NCBI GenBank assembly: GCA_016647705.1
Contig: JAENRU010000489.1
Span: 372,001 to 436,000 of the forward strand
Direction: 5' to 3'
DNA: 64,000 nucleotides
From: Eucommia ulmoides
Taxonomy: Eukaryota > Streptophyta > Magnoliopsida > Garryales > Eucommiaceae
A program made the position numbers and the translations under genes. This document shows positions 10,100-22,044 of this stretch, one piece after another. The notes beneath the pieces are model-generated. The model worked only from the letters and a program-made list of their open reading frames with translations. It was not told the origin of the DNA and made no database searches. How positions within the stretch are numbered: the first letter of the stretch is position 1; each line of letters starts with the position of its first letter.

Positions 10100-12090
10100 T
10101 ACATTCACCTGGGGGCAAACTCACGCTGAAAGCGATCTCCATCCCTGCTGCTAGATGTCTCCCATGGAGAGTCTCTCCCGCACCAAGCTCTTGACCAATT
10201 CCTTCCCAGGGACTAGGCTCCCGCTATGGATCGTCACCTTGAGGAGATAGAGGCACGACTCTAGGTGTTGGTTGTGAATGCAAGTCAAGAAGCGCTCCTT
10301 TCGGCTCGTCCACCCTTCTCCAACGAGATTTTGAAAGAACTGATGCCTCCCACATTCACTTACCTCACTAACTAGATGTTGTCGTATGATGGGTTGACAG
10401 ACCCAGTCGATCACGTTTTGACATTTAAAATGCTCCCAGATCTCCAGGGTACCTTAGGCGCGATGCACTGCAAATCCTTCCTAGTCAACCTGATTCCCCT
10501 TCTAGAAAGTAGTATCACACTCTTACTCCAAGAAATATTGCCTACTTCACTAACTTCGAGAAAGACTTTTTTACTTGCTTTAGGCGCAACCGCAGGAAGT
10601 CGACGTTGTCTACCTAGCTCCTGACTATTATGCAGAGGGAGGACAAAGCCTTGGATCAATTCCTTGATCACTTCCAAACTGAGGAATAGGGTGTTGACCA
10701 ATTAGATAATGGTGTTAACCTTTCTGCCCTGATGAGTGGCCTCTAGAAGGGTAAATTCTCCCACTTCTTCGCTAAGAATCCACCATGGAGTCTTGATGAT
10801 GCCTTATTCTATGGGTCGCATTTTAATGAAGTCGATTCCATGTTTGAGGACAAGGTCGAAGGGAATCAAAAGCGCAAAAGGGTCCATACTGGCAAACAAC
10901 CCTCTCTCAAGAGTAAGAAGTTCAGAGCGAAAGAAAGGCTAAAGGATGACAGGCGAACACCAGCATGGAGGCCGGATCTGTTTACTCTATTATGATTACC
11001 AGTCACAACCATTTTAAGCAAAATCAAAGGATCAGAGCCAAGACTTCGATGGCTAGTTCCGTTGAAGTCGAAACCTAGGAGACAGAATAAGAACAAAAAC
11101 TATTAATTCCATCGAGATCATAGCCATACCATGGACAAATGTTTTTAGTTAAAGGAAGAAATTGAGAGTCTGATTCGCCGAGGCTATCTCTGGTGGTATG
11201 TTCGAGTAGAAGATGAAGATCAGAGAAGGGAACAAACCCCAAAGGATTGTGGAGACGAAAGGAGGAGACCATGTGATCTTGAGAGGTTCAAGGGGGAGAT
11301 ACAGATGATCCACGAGGGGTTCAATTTAGTAGGAACCTCTACTGGCACCAAAAAAGAGCACATATGGGCAGCCAAGAAAAAGTTAAACGGAAGATGGGGA
11401 GAGGTCACAATGGTTATGGCACCTAATGGCGGGATCACCTTCTCAAACAAAGACCTAAAGGGTCTCCACTTCCCCCATGATGATGAATTGGTCATCACAG
11501 CTGTTATCTCTAACCAAAGAGTTTAAAGAATATTGGTTGACAGTGGGAGCTCCGCTGACTTAATCTTCAGCGGGTGCTTTGACAAAATGAAGATCAACTT
11601 TGGAAAACTCCTCCCGGTAACCTATCCGCTTGTTGGATTTGGTGGAGAAATAGTTTATCCCCTCGCATTTGTTGACCTCCCAATATCATTAGGAGAGGAA
11701 TCAGAGAGAACGACTGTGTGGCTTCGCTTTCTTATAGTCGACCGCCCCTCGGCCTACAACGCTATTCTTGGATGACCTGCAATGAGCTCTCTCAAGACAG
11801 TGTGCTCTACTTGCCACCTGGCTACGAAATCCCCTAAGGACACTGCCATTGGGATGGTGAGAGGAGACCAAACGATTACTCGAGAGTACTCCATGGCTTC
11901 AGTCAAGACCGCTCCTCAGCCTGAAGCAGAATAACAATCACAGAAAATGCTTGAATTAGTCCCATTTCAAGATGAGCTCGGACACCTAATTGTGGAAGAC
12001 GAAGGAAGAGAAAGGACAAGTCCAACCCCCAATGAGAATCTCCCCAGTGTGTCGATTCATCCCGCTGATGACAATAAGACTATCAAGATA
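10100..12090 (+). mobile_element. Ty3/gypsy gag-protease relic
   Basis: Decayed plus-strand fragment of a Ty3/gypsy polyprotein, readable with stops and frameshifts. The gag domain lies at about 10.33-10.75 kb (YDGLTDPVDHVLTFK; TIMQREDKALDQFLDHFQTE). A zinc-knuckle-like FHRDHSHTMDKCF with LKEEIESLIRRGYL follows near 11.12 kb. An aspartic protease lies at 11.33-11.93 kb (RILVDSGSSADLIF, YNAILG with PAMSSL). No reverse transcriptase, integrase or LTR was seen. The 11.89-12.08 kb part is also present inverted at 61.24-61.43 kb. Confidence 0.8.
11305..11930 (+). pseudogene. Ty3/gypsy aspartic protease remnant
   Basis: The open pieces 11305-11526 and 11533-11775 are one reading frame split by a single TAA (11524-11526). 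They carry LVISNQR-like lead-in sequence, the VDSGSSADLIF active-site motif (Asp in DSG) and YPLVGFGG. YNAILG ends at a TGA where the family normally has Arg-Pro (NAILGRP). Confidence 0.75.
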
Positions 12091-12223
12091 GGTACTGATT
12101 GCTCAAATTTAATACTCATATTTAAGTGCAAAAATTTTGTAATATAACATTTAGAGTACGAGTGTCGAACCATAAGGATTGAATTGTAACTATTATTTTT
12201 CGAGTTCTTTACAAAATAATTAT

Positions 12224-12257
<34 letters not shown>

Positions 12258-12300
12258 AAGAAAAAAGTTAATGAAATCACATATATATATATATCACATA
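12091..12300. repeat. Insert shared with 61.08-61.24 kb (inverted), poly-A run
   Basis: The block starting TGATTGCTCAAATTTAATAC and running to the TAGAGTACGAGTGTCGAACC region follows the gypsy fragment here. It occurs in the reverse direction next to the same gypsy fragment at the right end of the window. The TG start suggests an LTR or other insertion that predates the duplication. A poly-A run of about 30 bp lies at 12.23-12.26 kb. Confidence 0.55.
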
Positions 12301-12438
12301 AAAAATTGATTGGGGGGAAATTTTTTTTTTAGATGTTTGTTAGATATTTATATAAATCAAGGGGGTTTATGTAAAATTTTAAGTGTTAATTTATCTTTTA
12401 TAAAAATATAAGGAGAATAAATGAAAACATTGGTTGAA

Positions 12439-12472
<34 letters not shown>

Positions 12473-15334
12473 GTCTATGATTGTGAAGAATTTTATTTTG
12501 GGAAGAGTGATAAAAGTATATTTATTAAAAAAAATATGACAATTAATTTGGGATATAAAGAGTATATTAATTTGTTACATTTTTTTTCTAAGATATTTCA
12601 AATTAATTATTACATTTTTTAATATATATATATATATATATTATCACTTTGCACCTCTAAAATTTTAGAGAAATCTCAGTTTAAAATGTATCATTTCAAT
12701 TTTAATACATTAAACTTTGAAGTATGCAAATCGTGTCAAATTATCTTTCCATTATTTTTTATGACATATTTCATCCATGTGAGTGATTTCATGTTTGATA
12801 CATGACTGATTTCAATTATAAAAATTATGGAATTACCAATTTAAATTGAATTGACATAATTTAAATACTTCAGGATTTAATGTGTTTAGATTGAAAGTGT
12901 AAGACTAATTATCATTCTTTTCAAAATAATCCTCTTTTTTATCACATATTTATTTATTTATTTTAAAACAAAATTATCAATTTAATATCAATTTTAATAA
13001 GGGCAATATAGTAAAAAAAAAATCAAATATTATTTAAAATTTTATGCAAAGTAAAATGAGACAATAAATTTAGGAGAAAAAATAAAATTAATGTGCATTT
13101 AATATTGAGCAAAATGTATTGCGCATATTGATTTTGGTAATTTTTAAAATTTCTCGATGTCAAAAGATTGTTTCTTACAATTTTTACTGCACATATTAGA
13201 AACTCGGTATCTTTGGATGCGTTTGGGTGACATTAAAAAAAAAAAATGTTATTTCGTGGAGAAATTTGAGAATTTTTCTATACATATATATATAAAAATT
13301 TCTTCTGGAAATCAAATATTGTCTTTGAGGCCCCATTTGGTTATTGTTTTCGCAATTTTGAAATTACTTTATAGAAACACGTTTAGTAAATAAGTTTTTT
13401 GTTCTTAAATTTTTGGGAGTAATTCTTGAATTCCTTAAAAATCTGAGGAACAAAAAAAAGTTGATTTTTATTCACTCTCACAAAATTATTCCCACTATCA
13501 TTCTGCTGACCACCACCGCCTCAGACCACCACCGTGATGTTGGTCACCATAAATTTAAAGGAAAAAAACACAAATATTAACAATTTCAGGGTAATAATTG
13601 TTACTAAATATGCTTCTATTTTATGTTAGGTTGAAAACAAAATTTTCATTCCAATTTATTTAAAATAGAAATAGAAAACTAGTAACACTAAGCGAAGGCC
13701 ACCCAAATTAATCTTAGATAAAAAAATAAAAATAAAAAATAAAAATAAAAATTGTTGTTTATATACAGACATCAATATTATTGTCATGCCATGTGCATAA
13801 AGGACAACCTAAGATACTTCCAAAACAAGTCTATTTTCATTATCCAAAAATCTAAACAAAAAAAAAACTACAATAATGTTAGTTGAAATAAACTATAATA
13901 TACGTCACCAAAATTCATTGGTCAACAACCAATATTATTGATAAGCAATTTGAAACCCCCACCCCCCCCCAAAATCCACCAACAATTTTTAATTACCTTT
14001 TAACCTCCTTATACTTTAATCTTCTTTCATTTTAGTTCCCTCTAGTTTAAAAACATGCCTTTTACCCCATTCTACTTATCATAAATATAAATTTAACTTT
14101 ATATTAAGATAGCCAAAAAAAGGGGTGAAATTAAAACTTTCATCTAAATTTTAAATGAAATAGACAAAATTATCCTTTGTTTTATTTATTTATTCATTTA
14201 TTTATTTTGCATTTATTAAAAAATTAAAAGTAGAGAGAAAAAGAGATAAAGAGAGAGAGAAAATGTTAATTTTTCTTTTTTAAATATTAAATTTAAATTA
14301 AAAATAGAGGGAAATTAATTCATTGGATATATTTTTGCACAAATTATTTTTTATACTCCCAAATCCCACAAATTTTTAAAAAAAATAAATAAATTACTTT
14401 TACTAATATACCCTTCAAATTTATTTATTCACTTTATAAATTATTAAAATCACCAACCATCGTCAACCACTGTCATCAGACAACCCTATTTATTACTAGG
14501 TGAAGACTGAAGAGGGTGAACGGCGAATTTTCTTTTTCTTTTTTTAGTTAAAGAATAACATTTTCACCAAAAAAAAGTGTAATCTCCATATATTTAATAT
14601 TCAAATATAAAATTATTTTTAAAAAGGTTATTTTTTTCATGACCCAAAATTTTGCAGCCTACTGTTCATCTAACCATTTGGTATAATATTCTGTCAATAA
14701 TTCAAAGTCATCACACGCTATAAAAATTAAAATAACTTTTTACATAAAAAAAATACAGTGACTTTCATGTAATATAATAATTTTGGACTTCTGAAAAAAA
14801 GTACGTGATTTCACTAAGAATTCTTTTTTAAAAATACATTTTTAATTAAGATATTAGTTAAAATAATACCACACTAAGACTATTATTGTCCCTCATTTAT
14901 TTATTTATTTATTCAAACACATGTGAAATAATAAGAGGTAATATTAACTACGAAACCCCCATGAGACCCCTACTATTATAACGCCAAGAAAATTAAATGG
15001 GTTAATTACGTTTCCCCCCCTTATATTTTAATTTTATTTTGTTTTATCCTTTTTATTTTAACAAATTATACTATTATCCCATTTTACTTATAATAAAGTG
15101 AAAAATTATTATTTTTAACATAACCTAATATGAAAAGAAATGGATAAAATTAAATTTTGCCACATCCGTTGGAGCGCTCATTCTAAATTAGGTGTGTCAT
15201 AGTACTATTCATGTGCCATATTTGATAAATGGCACAGTAAATTTTGCCTACTATTGGTCTTCCACGTGTAACGTCCCAAGTGCATGGAGGTGGCCGACAA
15301 AATTTCCCCACATCAAATTTTATCCAATTACAAG

Positions 15335-15758
15335 CATGAATGATTTATCTTGGGGTTAAAATTAATGTTTGAAAGGTGTTTGTGTTGGCCTCATCATTTG
15401 CTGATCAGAGCTTGCATGTTTGATTTCCCATAACAAATTGTCGTTAGAGCTTGTCGGTTTATGAAGCATTGGCAATTCACCGTCCTTTTCTGGCATGCTA
15501 TTTTGATTATTTTAAGTGTATCAGTGTTGTATATTTATTAGGTGTTTATTTTTGGCGTTTGTGAGGTCGAACCCCGGGATACCTATTGGGCCCTTGTTAT
15601 GGGATGGAGGCTCCCTTTGAACTTCTTGTGGTGTTTTTGGTAGGGTCTTGTAGATTACATGGTATCTTGTTACCATGTATTAGGGGAGACCCAACCCTTC
15701 ATTGATATATAATCATATGCCTATCGCGAAAAAAAAAAAGAAAAACATGAATGATTTA
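15335..15758 (+). mobile_element. Poly-A retroposon (SINE or 5'-truncated LINE) with 13-bp target duplication
   Basis: A block of about 398 bp (15348-15745) ends in TATCGCG plus an A-rich tail and is flanked by identical CATGAATGATTTA (15335-15347 and 15746-15758). Long target duplications plus a poly-A tail mark L1-mediated retroposition. A GGTCGAACCCC stretch inside resembles a pol III B box, but no convincing A box is seen. It is absent at the matching site of unit C (about 42.59 kb). Confidence 0.8.
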
Positions 15759-15888
15759 GATAGAGTATATGTATGTTAAATAAAAAATCAAAATACGCGA
15801 TTTATTGTTGATACATATCGCTATTTTTCATGTTTAGAGACTACGTGATTTATTGTCGGTACATATCATTATTTTGGCGAAAGCAGAC

Positions 15889-16521
15889 TTAGCCGGTGCC
15901 TTCGAAGACAGCCTTGAGCCTCTTCACTTCAGCAGCATCAATGAATGTGGTCGCTTCCACGTATTTGGAAGGCAAGTTGTTCCCAAACAATGAAGTAGCG
16001 AGGGTTTGGAAGCCAGGGCTTGGGCTGTTCAAACTCACAAAGGCAAGAGCCGGTCTGCGACCTTCATTTACTTGAAAATGCAACAACCCCTGAGGAAATA
16101 TCATGATTTCACCCACCTTCAGTGTTTTCACGTAAGCGACGTCGTCCGAGGAGATGAAACCAGCAGTAATGGAGCCCTGAATCACTAGAATCACTTCAGA
16201 GCCACCACGGTGTGTGTGCATTGGAATCACCCCGCCGGGGGCCAGGTCCAACCGCGCCATGGAGAGGCCCAGGCCGTTCAACCCCGGAAATTGAGCAGAA
16301 ACTGCCAGAGTCGCACTAGCTTTTGCGATGTTGGAAGTGTTTCCAGCCACGGCTAGGCCCGAAAATACAAAGTCATCCACTGTAACATTAGCAGGGTTCT
16401 TGCAGGCGTAACCCGCAGGGCCTTCAGGGAGTTCTAGGTTCCCCACACAAAAGTCTTGAACAGCTGCATTAATGGACGAGGAGAACACGAGGAAACAAAT
16501 GAAGAAGAAAAACCGAAGCAT
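15889..16521 (-). CDS. Germin-like protein A (ABP19/ABP20-like cupin)
   Basis: Intact single-exon 210-aa germin-like protein. Residues 1-20 form a hydrophobic signal peptide, so the product is secreted, probably to the apoplast. Cys25 and Cys40 are the usual disulfide pair. Germin box 1 runs from GGVIPMHTH through GGSEV, with metal ligands His102, His104 and Glu109; box 2 is GEIMIFPQGLLHF with His148. NVT (45) and NTS (61) are N-glycosylation sites. The length is typical of the family, whose members bind Mn as cupin hexamers and often show superoxide dismutase activity. The ABP19/20-like name is from sequence resemblance and does not prove auxin binding. The start is the ATG just before the signal peptide, 56 bp from the TATA box. 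It differs from GLP-B by three residues (148-196 region). Confidence 0.95.
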   Translation of the reverse strand: MLRFFFFICFLVFSSSINAAVQDFCVGNLELPEGPAGYACKNPANVTVDDFVFSGLAVAGNTSNIAKASATLAVSAQFPGLNGLGLSMARLDLAPGGVIPMHTHRGGSEVILVIQGSITAGFISSDDVAYVKTLKVGEIMIFPQGLLHFQVNEGRRPALAFVSLNSPSPGFQTLATSLFGNNLPSKYVEATTFIDAAEVKRLKAVFEGTG

Positions 16522-16577
16522 TTTCGATGGGTGTTCTGGATTCGATTTGCTGATTTCATGGGAGGGTTTGGGTAGGT

Positions 16578-16604
16578 TTATATAGAAGAGTCAGCGAGTG
16601 CATG
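16578..16604 (-). promoter_or_regulatory. Core promoter of GLP-A (TATA plus CATGCA)
   Basis: TATATAA (complement of 16578-16584) lies 56 bp before the ATG. A CATGCA element (16599-16604) lies 14 bp further upstream. The same 27-bp arrangement occurs before all four GLPs. Confidence 0.75.
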
Positions 16605-16621
16605 GCTTGTGTTGCAAGCAA

Positions 16622-17164
16622 TGAGAACACAAAACTTTTGACATTTGAAATATTTGACATTTTCTCGATTTACTTTTCCATGGTGGCAGTTATTAGAAAA
16701 ATAATTAAAAATTAAAAATTTTATTATTTTGTCTTCTATTAACTTATAAAATTTATAAAAATGACTTTATGATTTAATTTATTATAATATTTTTACGTAT
16801 AATTAATAATTTTATTAATTATAATATTATACTAATATAGTGTAACTCAAGAGATAAGACATACTTGAGTTAAAATACTTGATGAGTCTCTGCACGGTTA
16901 AGAGTTCGAACCTGTCAAAAAATACTTATCGAAAATAGCAATCACGGAATCTCGAATGAGATTAGTCTCACACTCTGTATGGATGAACGGATACTCGTGA
17001 GTATAAAAAAAAATAAAAAATAAAAAATTATAATATTATGATTACTTTTTAATAATTTTCGGGTCAAATCTCACCTCTCCAAAAACTCCCATTTCTTGTG
17101 ACGTCACGTGTGACGACTTTTTAATTCAAGCAGACGTTGGGTCGTCAAGATGACTATTATTATA

Positions 17165-17195
<31 letters not shown>

Positions 17196-18350
17196 TTATT
17201 TTTGCTTGGTGAGCTTGACCTAAAATTATACTTATATTTTTAATAACAGAATCTATATATATATATTTTTTAATAATATGCGAAGATAAAATATTAAAAT
17301 TAATTATTCCATTTATTTTATCTTTCTTTCTTAAGGTTCGTTTGGTTGAGTAAAAGATGTATGCAAACGAAAAAAAAAAAAAAAAACCCTTAATTAATTG
17401 AATGGAAAATGGGAGAAAAAACAAAATAGGCTAAAAAAAACGTACTCTAAAGATATGTTTGGTTGGAAAGATAGAAAAGAAAATGAATAGGAAAAAGAAA
17501 ATGAAAGGATAATATTTTGGGAAAATTGGCGATTAGTACCATTTTTAGGATGTAATATGTCATTAGTCCTTTTTTAGTATTAAGTTTTGATTTAGTCCCT
17601 TAAGTTAGATTTCACTTGATTTTTAATCCCGTATTGCAAGAATTGTAGAGACACTACAGAGATTTTATAGTGAATATTAGTTACAATTTCATAATTGTTA
17701 TTTTTTACATATATCTATGTATTTTTAGTTACATGTATTTATATAGTATTAGTTACATATTACAATTACATATATTTGTGTAATATTTGTGACATTTAAT
17801 AAATATTAGACACAGAAATTAGCTTAATATTAATTAGATGTATCTCTGTACATTTAGTTACTTGTAACTAATTATATGTATTTTTTGTGATTTTTGTTAT
17901 ATCTAACAAAATTTTACAGACAAAGTTGGTACATGTTAAAAAAAGAAAAAAAAAGTTGTTACATGGTACAAAATATTATAATTTTAAACACAAAGTTTTA
18001 ACATGTAATAGCGCGTGTGTAAGGCTTCCGTCTTTTTATAATGGGCAAGAGTAAAACTAAAATTTCTTTTGCCTCTGGAACTTTTCACCAATTAATGGAG
18101 AAATATGAGACTTCCCACCGATTGTCCCTAATATTTTTTATTCATTGTGAAAGGAAAATTATTTTTTCTAGTATCGTTTAACAAAAATGAGAGGAAAAAT
18201 AAACTTTTAAAAATTAAAAAAAAAAAGAAGAAGATGACTTTGTTGTAGATTTCTAGATTTGTGGATGATGTCATTTTGATTTTATTGATAAAAAACAATG
18301 GTTGATTTTGACGTGGTCATGGATTAGCCCAAGCGATTTGAATAGCAATT
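16622..18350. other. GLP-A upstream region, no gene
   Basis: Conserved unit DNA with the TCTCATTCGAGATTCC block, G-box site and AAT microsatellite (about 17157-17194). Past 17.46 kb it holds stretches rich in TTACATGT-like motifs. The 106-aa frame at 17104-17424 is low-complexity and not conserved. Confidence 0.6.
17097..17116 (-). promoter_or_regulatory. G-box/TGACGTCA site upstream of GLP-A
   Basis: GTGACGTCACGTGTGACGAC, about 0.58 kb upstream of the ATG. The overlapping CACGTG and TGACGTCA cores are intact. Confidence 0.5.
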
Positions 18351-18354
18351 GAAA

Positions 18355-18582
18355 TATGTTAATAACACTTTACCCTCTTGTGGTTTAATTGATTTGCACT
18401 TATCACCTGTATTAGCACTTACCCTCATGTGGTTTTGATTTTAGTGCATTTACTCTCCTATATCAGGGAAGTAAGTAGTTTGAAAATCTAATTACAGGAG
18501 GGTCAATGAGGATTTTCAAACCACGGAGAGATAAAGTGTAAATCGGACAAATTACTGGGGGTAAAGTACTATTAACCCGTTA
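18355..18582. mobile_element. MITE of the CACTTTACCC family in unit A
   Basis: The terminal inverted sequence starts GTTAATAACACTTTACCC and ends GGGGTAAAGTACTATTAAC, with a palindromic interior (TGTGGTTT, CAAACCAC). It is also present in the right arm (26.20-26.43 kb). It is missing in units C and D, where TTGAAAAAGGTTAATTTTTG reads straight through (45.45 and 49.91 kb). Confidence 0.7.
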
Positions 18583-20878
18583 ATTTTTGTGTGGTTATGG
18601 ATTACATCAATCCTTTTCATAAATTCAACCTTTTTTTAATTATTATTTTTTTGGTTGAATTCAACTTTTTCGCTTTTTATATAATTTTTTTTTTTTTTGA
18701 GTTTATACTTCTAGGTGGATAAATTAATTGATCTCCTTTTTTTTTTTTTTTGTTAAAATTAAACTAATTTAAAATGTTGATGTTTATGTGGTTTTGGATT
18801 GGCTCAATCCATTTCATATATTTAAGGACAAATTACAATTTTAGTTCTCGTATTTGCACACATTTTTCTATTCGACTCTCCTCTTTTATTTTATTTTTGT
18901 TAAAGTCGTATTTGCAAATGATTTTTTATATGGCCTTTCCATAAAAAATAGGGGTTAACTTTGACGGATTTTCGCATGCGACTTGCACATGCCTTATTTT
19001 AAGGGTAAAAACATAATTTTATCCTTATGCAATTAGGTCAAACTACAATGGTGCAAAGTGTAAATTAGGTCAAACTATGGGGATGCAAAGTTTAACTAAC
19101 CCAAAAAATCTCATTAATTTAAGAATGAGGCTACGGCTGGGCACGAAGAGACAGGAGGTTTCAAAGAGTGGTTGCCCTTTTTTGTCCGCCCAACTGTTGC
19201 CGGTGATTTCCAACTAACGCCGATTAGAAAAGTAACAACCCTTATTCTTTTATATATACACACAATAAATAATATATATAGTTATATAGTTATAGTTCTC
19301 ATGGATGGTTGTAAATGCCCCTCTCTCTGTAACCAAACGCTCTTATTCCTCGATTCAACCCTATTGTATGAGGCAGTGACAATCTTTTTCCGAAAATGAT
19401 ATTTAGGATTCGAATTAATTGTAGCTTGGCAAGGTAACTTGGAAGGTCTGCAAGGATGAGAGATTCTCTCACATGGCAACCGTTTGTTGTAGCAATGGCG
19501 GTAAGGTGAATTGGAGCCTCCCCCATTCATTTTTTGCTTTTGTAATCCCTTTCTTGTTTTATTTTTTTGATTTTCAGCTTTAATAGAGAAATATAGGGAG
19601 AGAGGGGGAGAGAAAAACAGAGGTGGTTGAGGGTTGCTAGCGTGGTGGTGGTGACAAGGTGGTGGGGAGAGAGAGAGAGAAAGAATGGGGGTTAATTGCA
19701 CTTTACCCCTATGGTTTGGACCTTTCAAATTTCTCCCCCAAATACGTATTAATATTGATTAATAGCGCTTTATACCCCTATAATTTAGCAATTTTGCACT
19801 TTACCCCTTGTGGTTTAAATGTTGTCACTTACCCTTCTGTGATCTTAGATCTAAGTGCAAATCTAATATTTTCTATCAAACTTGACAGATGTGCTGCTCA
19901 AGTGCCATTTATGAAGATGGACATCGTTTTTGTGTTTTTTTCCCTCCAAATTACTTATTTGGTGTTCTCATTTTACCCTCACTATTTATCTATATAATAT
20001 CTAATTTTTCTCACACATTTTCTACATTATGCTAAACATTCTCATTTATTTTTTCTTCTCCCTCTCTTATTTTTATTTTTTTATGTCTTCTTCAAGTGTT
20101 TATGGTGGTGATTTCAGAAAAAAAAAAATGTAAATATTGTCGAATAGCCGACTTAAAAGTTGTTCAAAGTGATAGATCTTCAAAGAGAAAATGGTACTAC
20201 GGATATAATAACAAAGGATGCACAATTTCACCATAAAGACCATATTAATATATCAAACGATTAAAACATTTTATTGATCATAATTCCAAGAATGAGTGTA
20301 TTAAAACAATTAATTGATAATAATTCGAACACAGATTGGCCGAATATTTTGTATTTTTGAACCATAAAAAAATAAAAAACAGAACAATTAACTAAAAAAA
20401 AAAAAAAAAACACTTCTAACACTGCTCAACAAAGCTTTTTTTATTTTTTATTTTTTATTTTATATATATATATATTTTAGAACTCCAAAAAAAAAAATAG
20501 AACAATTAAAAAAACCTGAAAAAATAGAACAATATATCAGTCCAAAAAAATGAAAATAAATAAATAGAACAATATATTATGTCCTAAAAAATTAGAACAA
20601 ATCCATATAACATGTCTTAAAAAATATTACAATATATCTAGTCTTGATAAACAACCAAACAATACATGAGGTCCCAGGAAAAATACAGCACGTATAAATA
20701 AACTGAATTTAACACAGTGCCGTTAAAAATCAGTTCATCATCATCAAAAATCCTCCTTATTCAATCATACCTTCATAAACCAAGCAAAAAACACAAATAC
20801 ATACACATATATTATATATAGATTTATTGTTCTTCATGACTCTGCTTTTATGTTAAAGAGGGGAACTTTTGTCTCTCT
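18583..20878. other. Unit A middle region: MITE and exon-like conserved block, no gene accepted
   Basis: AT-rich DNA. The 19.14-19.56 kb part is unusually well conserved in the right arm (25.2-25.6 kb) and in unit C (46.0-46.4 kb) but keeps no common open frame. A CACTTTACCCC-type MITE lies at about 19686-19870. Downstream are poly-A tracts and TATATT-rich sequence. Confidence 0.5.
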
Positions 20879-21121
20879 TCACTTGCAAGTGCAAGGGTCA
20901 CAGGTGCAGTTGGATCCAAACTTGCAATCATTTTCGGTGGCCATACCCATCTCAGTTCCTTCAAAGTGACTGCAGAAACCAAGAAAGAAAAACCAATTTC
21001 AATTTTTTAATCCAATTTTCTCATCAGAAGAAGAAATAAAATTCATGGGGGAGGAGGGTTCAAGAAGACGAAAGACATACGTTTTCTGAGGAGCAATGTA
21101 CATAATCTCCAAACCAGACAT
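20879..21121 (-). CDS. Metallothionein-like protein A, short form lacking the N-terminal Cys domain
   Basis: Two-exon gene: exon 1 21081-21121, intron 20970-21080 (GTATGT...CTGCAG), exon 2 20879-20969; 43 aa. After a short new N-terminus ([11 protein letters not shown]), the protein has [11 protein letters not shown] and the C-terminal metal domain with Cys29, 35, 37, 40 and 42 ([11 protein letters not shown]). This tail matches plant type 1/2 metallothioneins. Those proteins also carry an N-terminal Cys-rich domain, absent here. A sixth Cys of the tail, expected at residue 31, is Phe. If translated, it would be a small cytosolic metal-binding peptide with lower capacity. Its sequence is identical to MT-B. 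I did not find an upstream exon with the missing domain. Confidence 0.72.
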
Positions 21122-21589
21122 ATTAATAAGCCAACCATTGAGAGTGAACTTACGACGACGACGGCGGAGAGAGAGAGAAAGAGAGGCAAATTAGAACGAA
21201 CTTACGACCACGACGACTACAACGACAACGATTGCGATAGAGAGAGAGAGAACGAAATCCACGAAATTTATGAAATCAATCTCCTGAAGGAAATCGAGCA
21301 CCGAAATCGATTTTGTTAAGATTTTGACATGGATTTCGGAGCTAGGGTTTAGATTTTGTGCCTGGAGAAACAGAGGAGGGAGGGAGAGAGAGAAGTACAT
21401 GGGATTTGCCCATCGGGGGTAGCGTAACACCGACAAAGAGCGGCGACTGTTATTTTGAAAGGGACAAAAGGCCCTTGTCATCGTGATGGAGAGAGCATGG
21501 CGAAGAGCGTCCAAGGTTTTAGACAGAAGAGCTCAGGTTGGAGAGAGAGGCTCTCAGTTAGAGAGAGAGCTCAATCGTAGGCATTTGGG

Positions 21590-21943
21590 TTAATTGTACT
21601 TTACACCCCCAGCAAAGTGAATAATTACATAAGGGTAAAATTGACATTTTGACCTTTTCGTCAACGGAGTTAGTGTTATACTTAGGTCTACAAATCATAA
21701 AGGGGCAAGTGGCGAAGTTCAAACCACATGGGGTAGAGTGCAAAAGTGAAAAACGAGTAAAGTGTTATTAACCCTATTAATAATTAAAGAAGGTTAAAAT
21801 CAACATTTTACATTTTCCGGTAATGGAGTTACCGTTGCAATTTAGTTTTAGACCATAGAGGGGCAAAGTGCTGACGTCCAAACTATAGGGGTACAAAGTG
21901 CAAAAGGTGAAAACTACATGGGGATAAAGTACAATTAACCCTT
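21590..21943. mobile_element. MITE pair of the CACTTTACCC family upstream of MT-A
   Basis: Two head-to-tail modules. Each starts or ends with GGGTTAATT / AATTAACCC-type termini next to TGTACTTTACACCCC and GGGGATAAAGTACAATTAAC, and each contains CGTCAACGGAGTTAGTG-type cores. The mirror copy is at 22.81-23.17 kb and a diverged copy at 59.45-59.80 kb. Confidence 0.6.
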
Positions 21944-22044
21944 AATCATTGTTATTTGTTTATGCCTACCGTGTATTTATTAATCCGATTTGAATTGTCT
22001 CACATTGTATCCATCACGTAGTCATTATTCGGGACATTAATTGA

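Larger units (their letters stand above)
12302..22044. repeat. Left arm of giant inverted repeat (GLP-A/MT-A)
   Basis: Every landmark from AAAAATTGATTGGGGGG at the left to CGGGACATTAAT at the right is found in reverse order and complement in 22711-32604. This includes GLP-A, MT-A, the retroposon at 15.35 kb, the AAT microsatellite and several MITEs. The arms differ by scattered substitutions and by lengths of (TA)n, (AAT)n and poly-A/T runs. The stretch 12.30-15.33 kb has no gene: AT-rich DNA with (TA)n and a poly-C run at 13.96 kb. Confidence 0.92.

Noticed and set aside
13157..13393. 78-aa frame found in both palindrome arms (mirror 31557-31754)
   Set aside because: Present in both arms only because the DNA is duplicated; composition is AT-driven, it runs into (TA)n and poly-A, and the C-terminus differs between arms.
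19282..19728. 148-aa minus-strand frame
   Set aside because: Its first third reads through a MITE and CT-rich repeats and it is not open in unit C; only the central block is noted as a finding.
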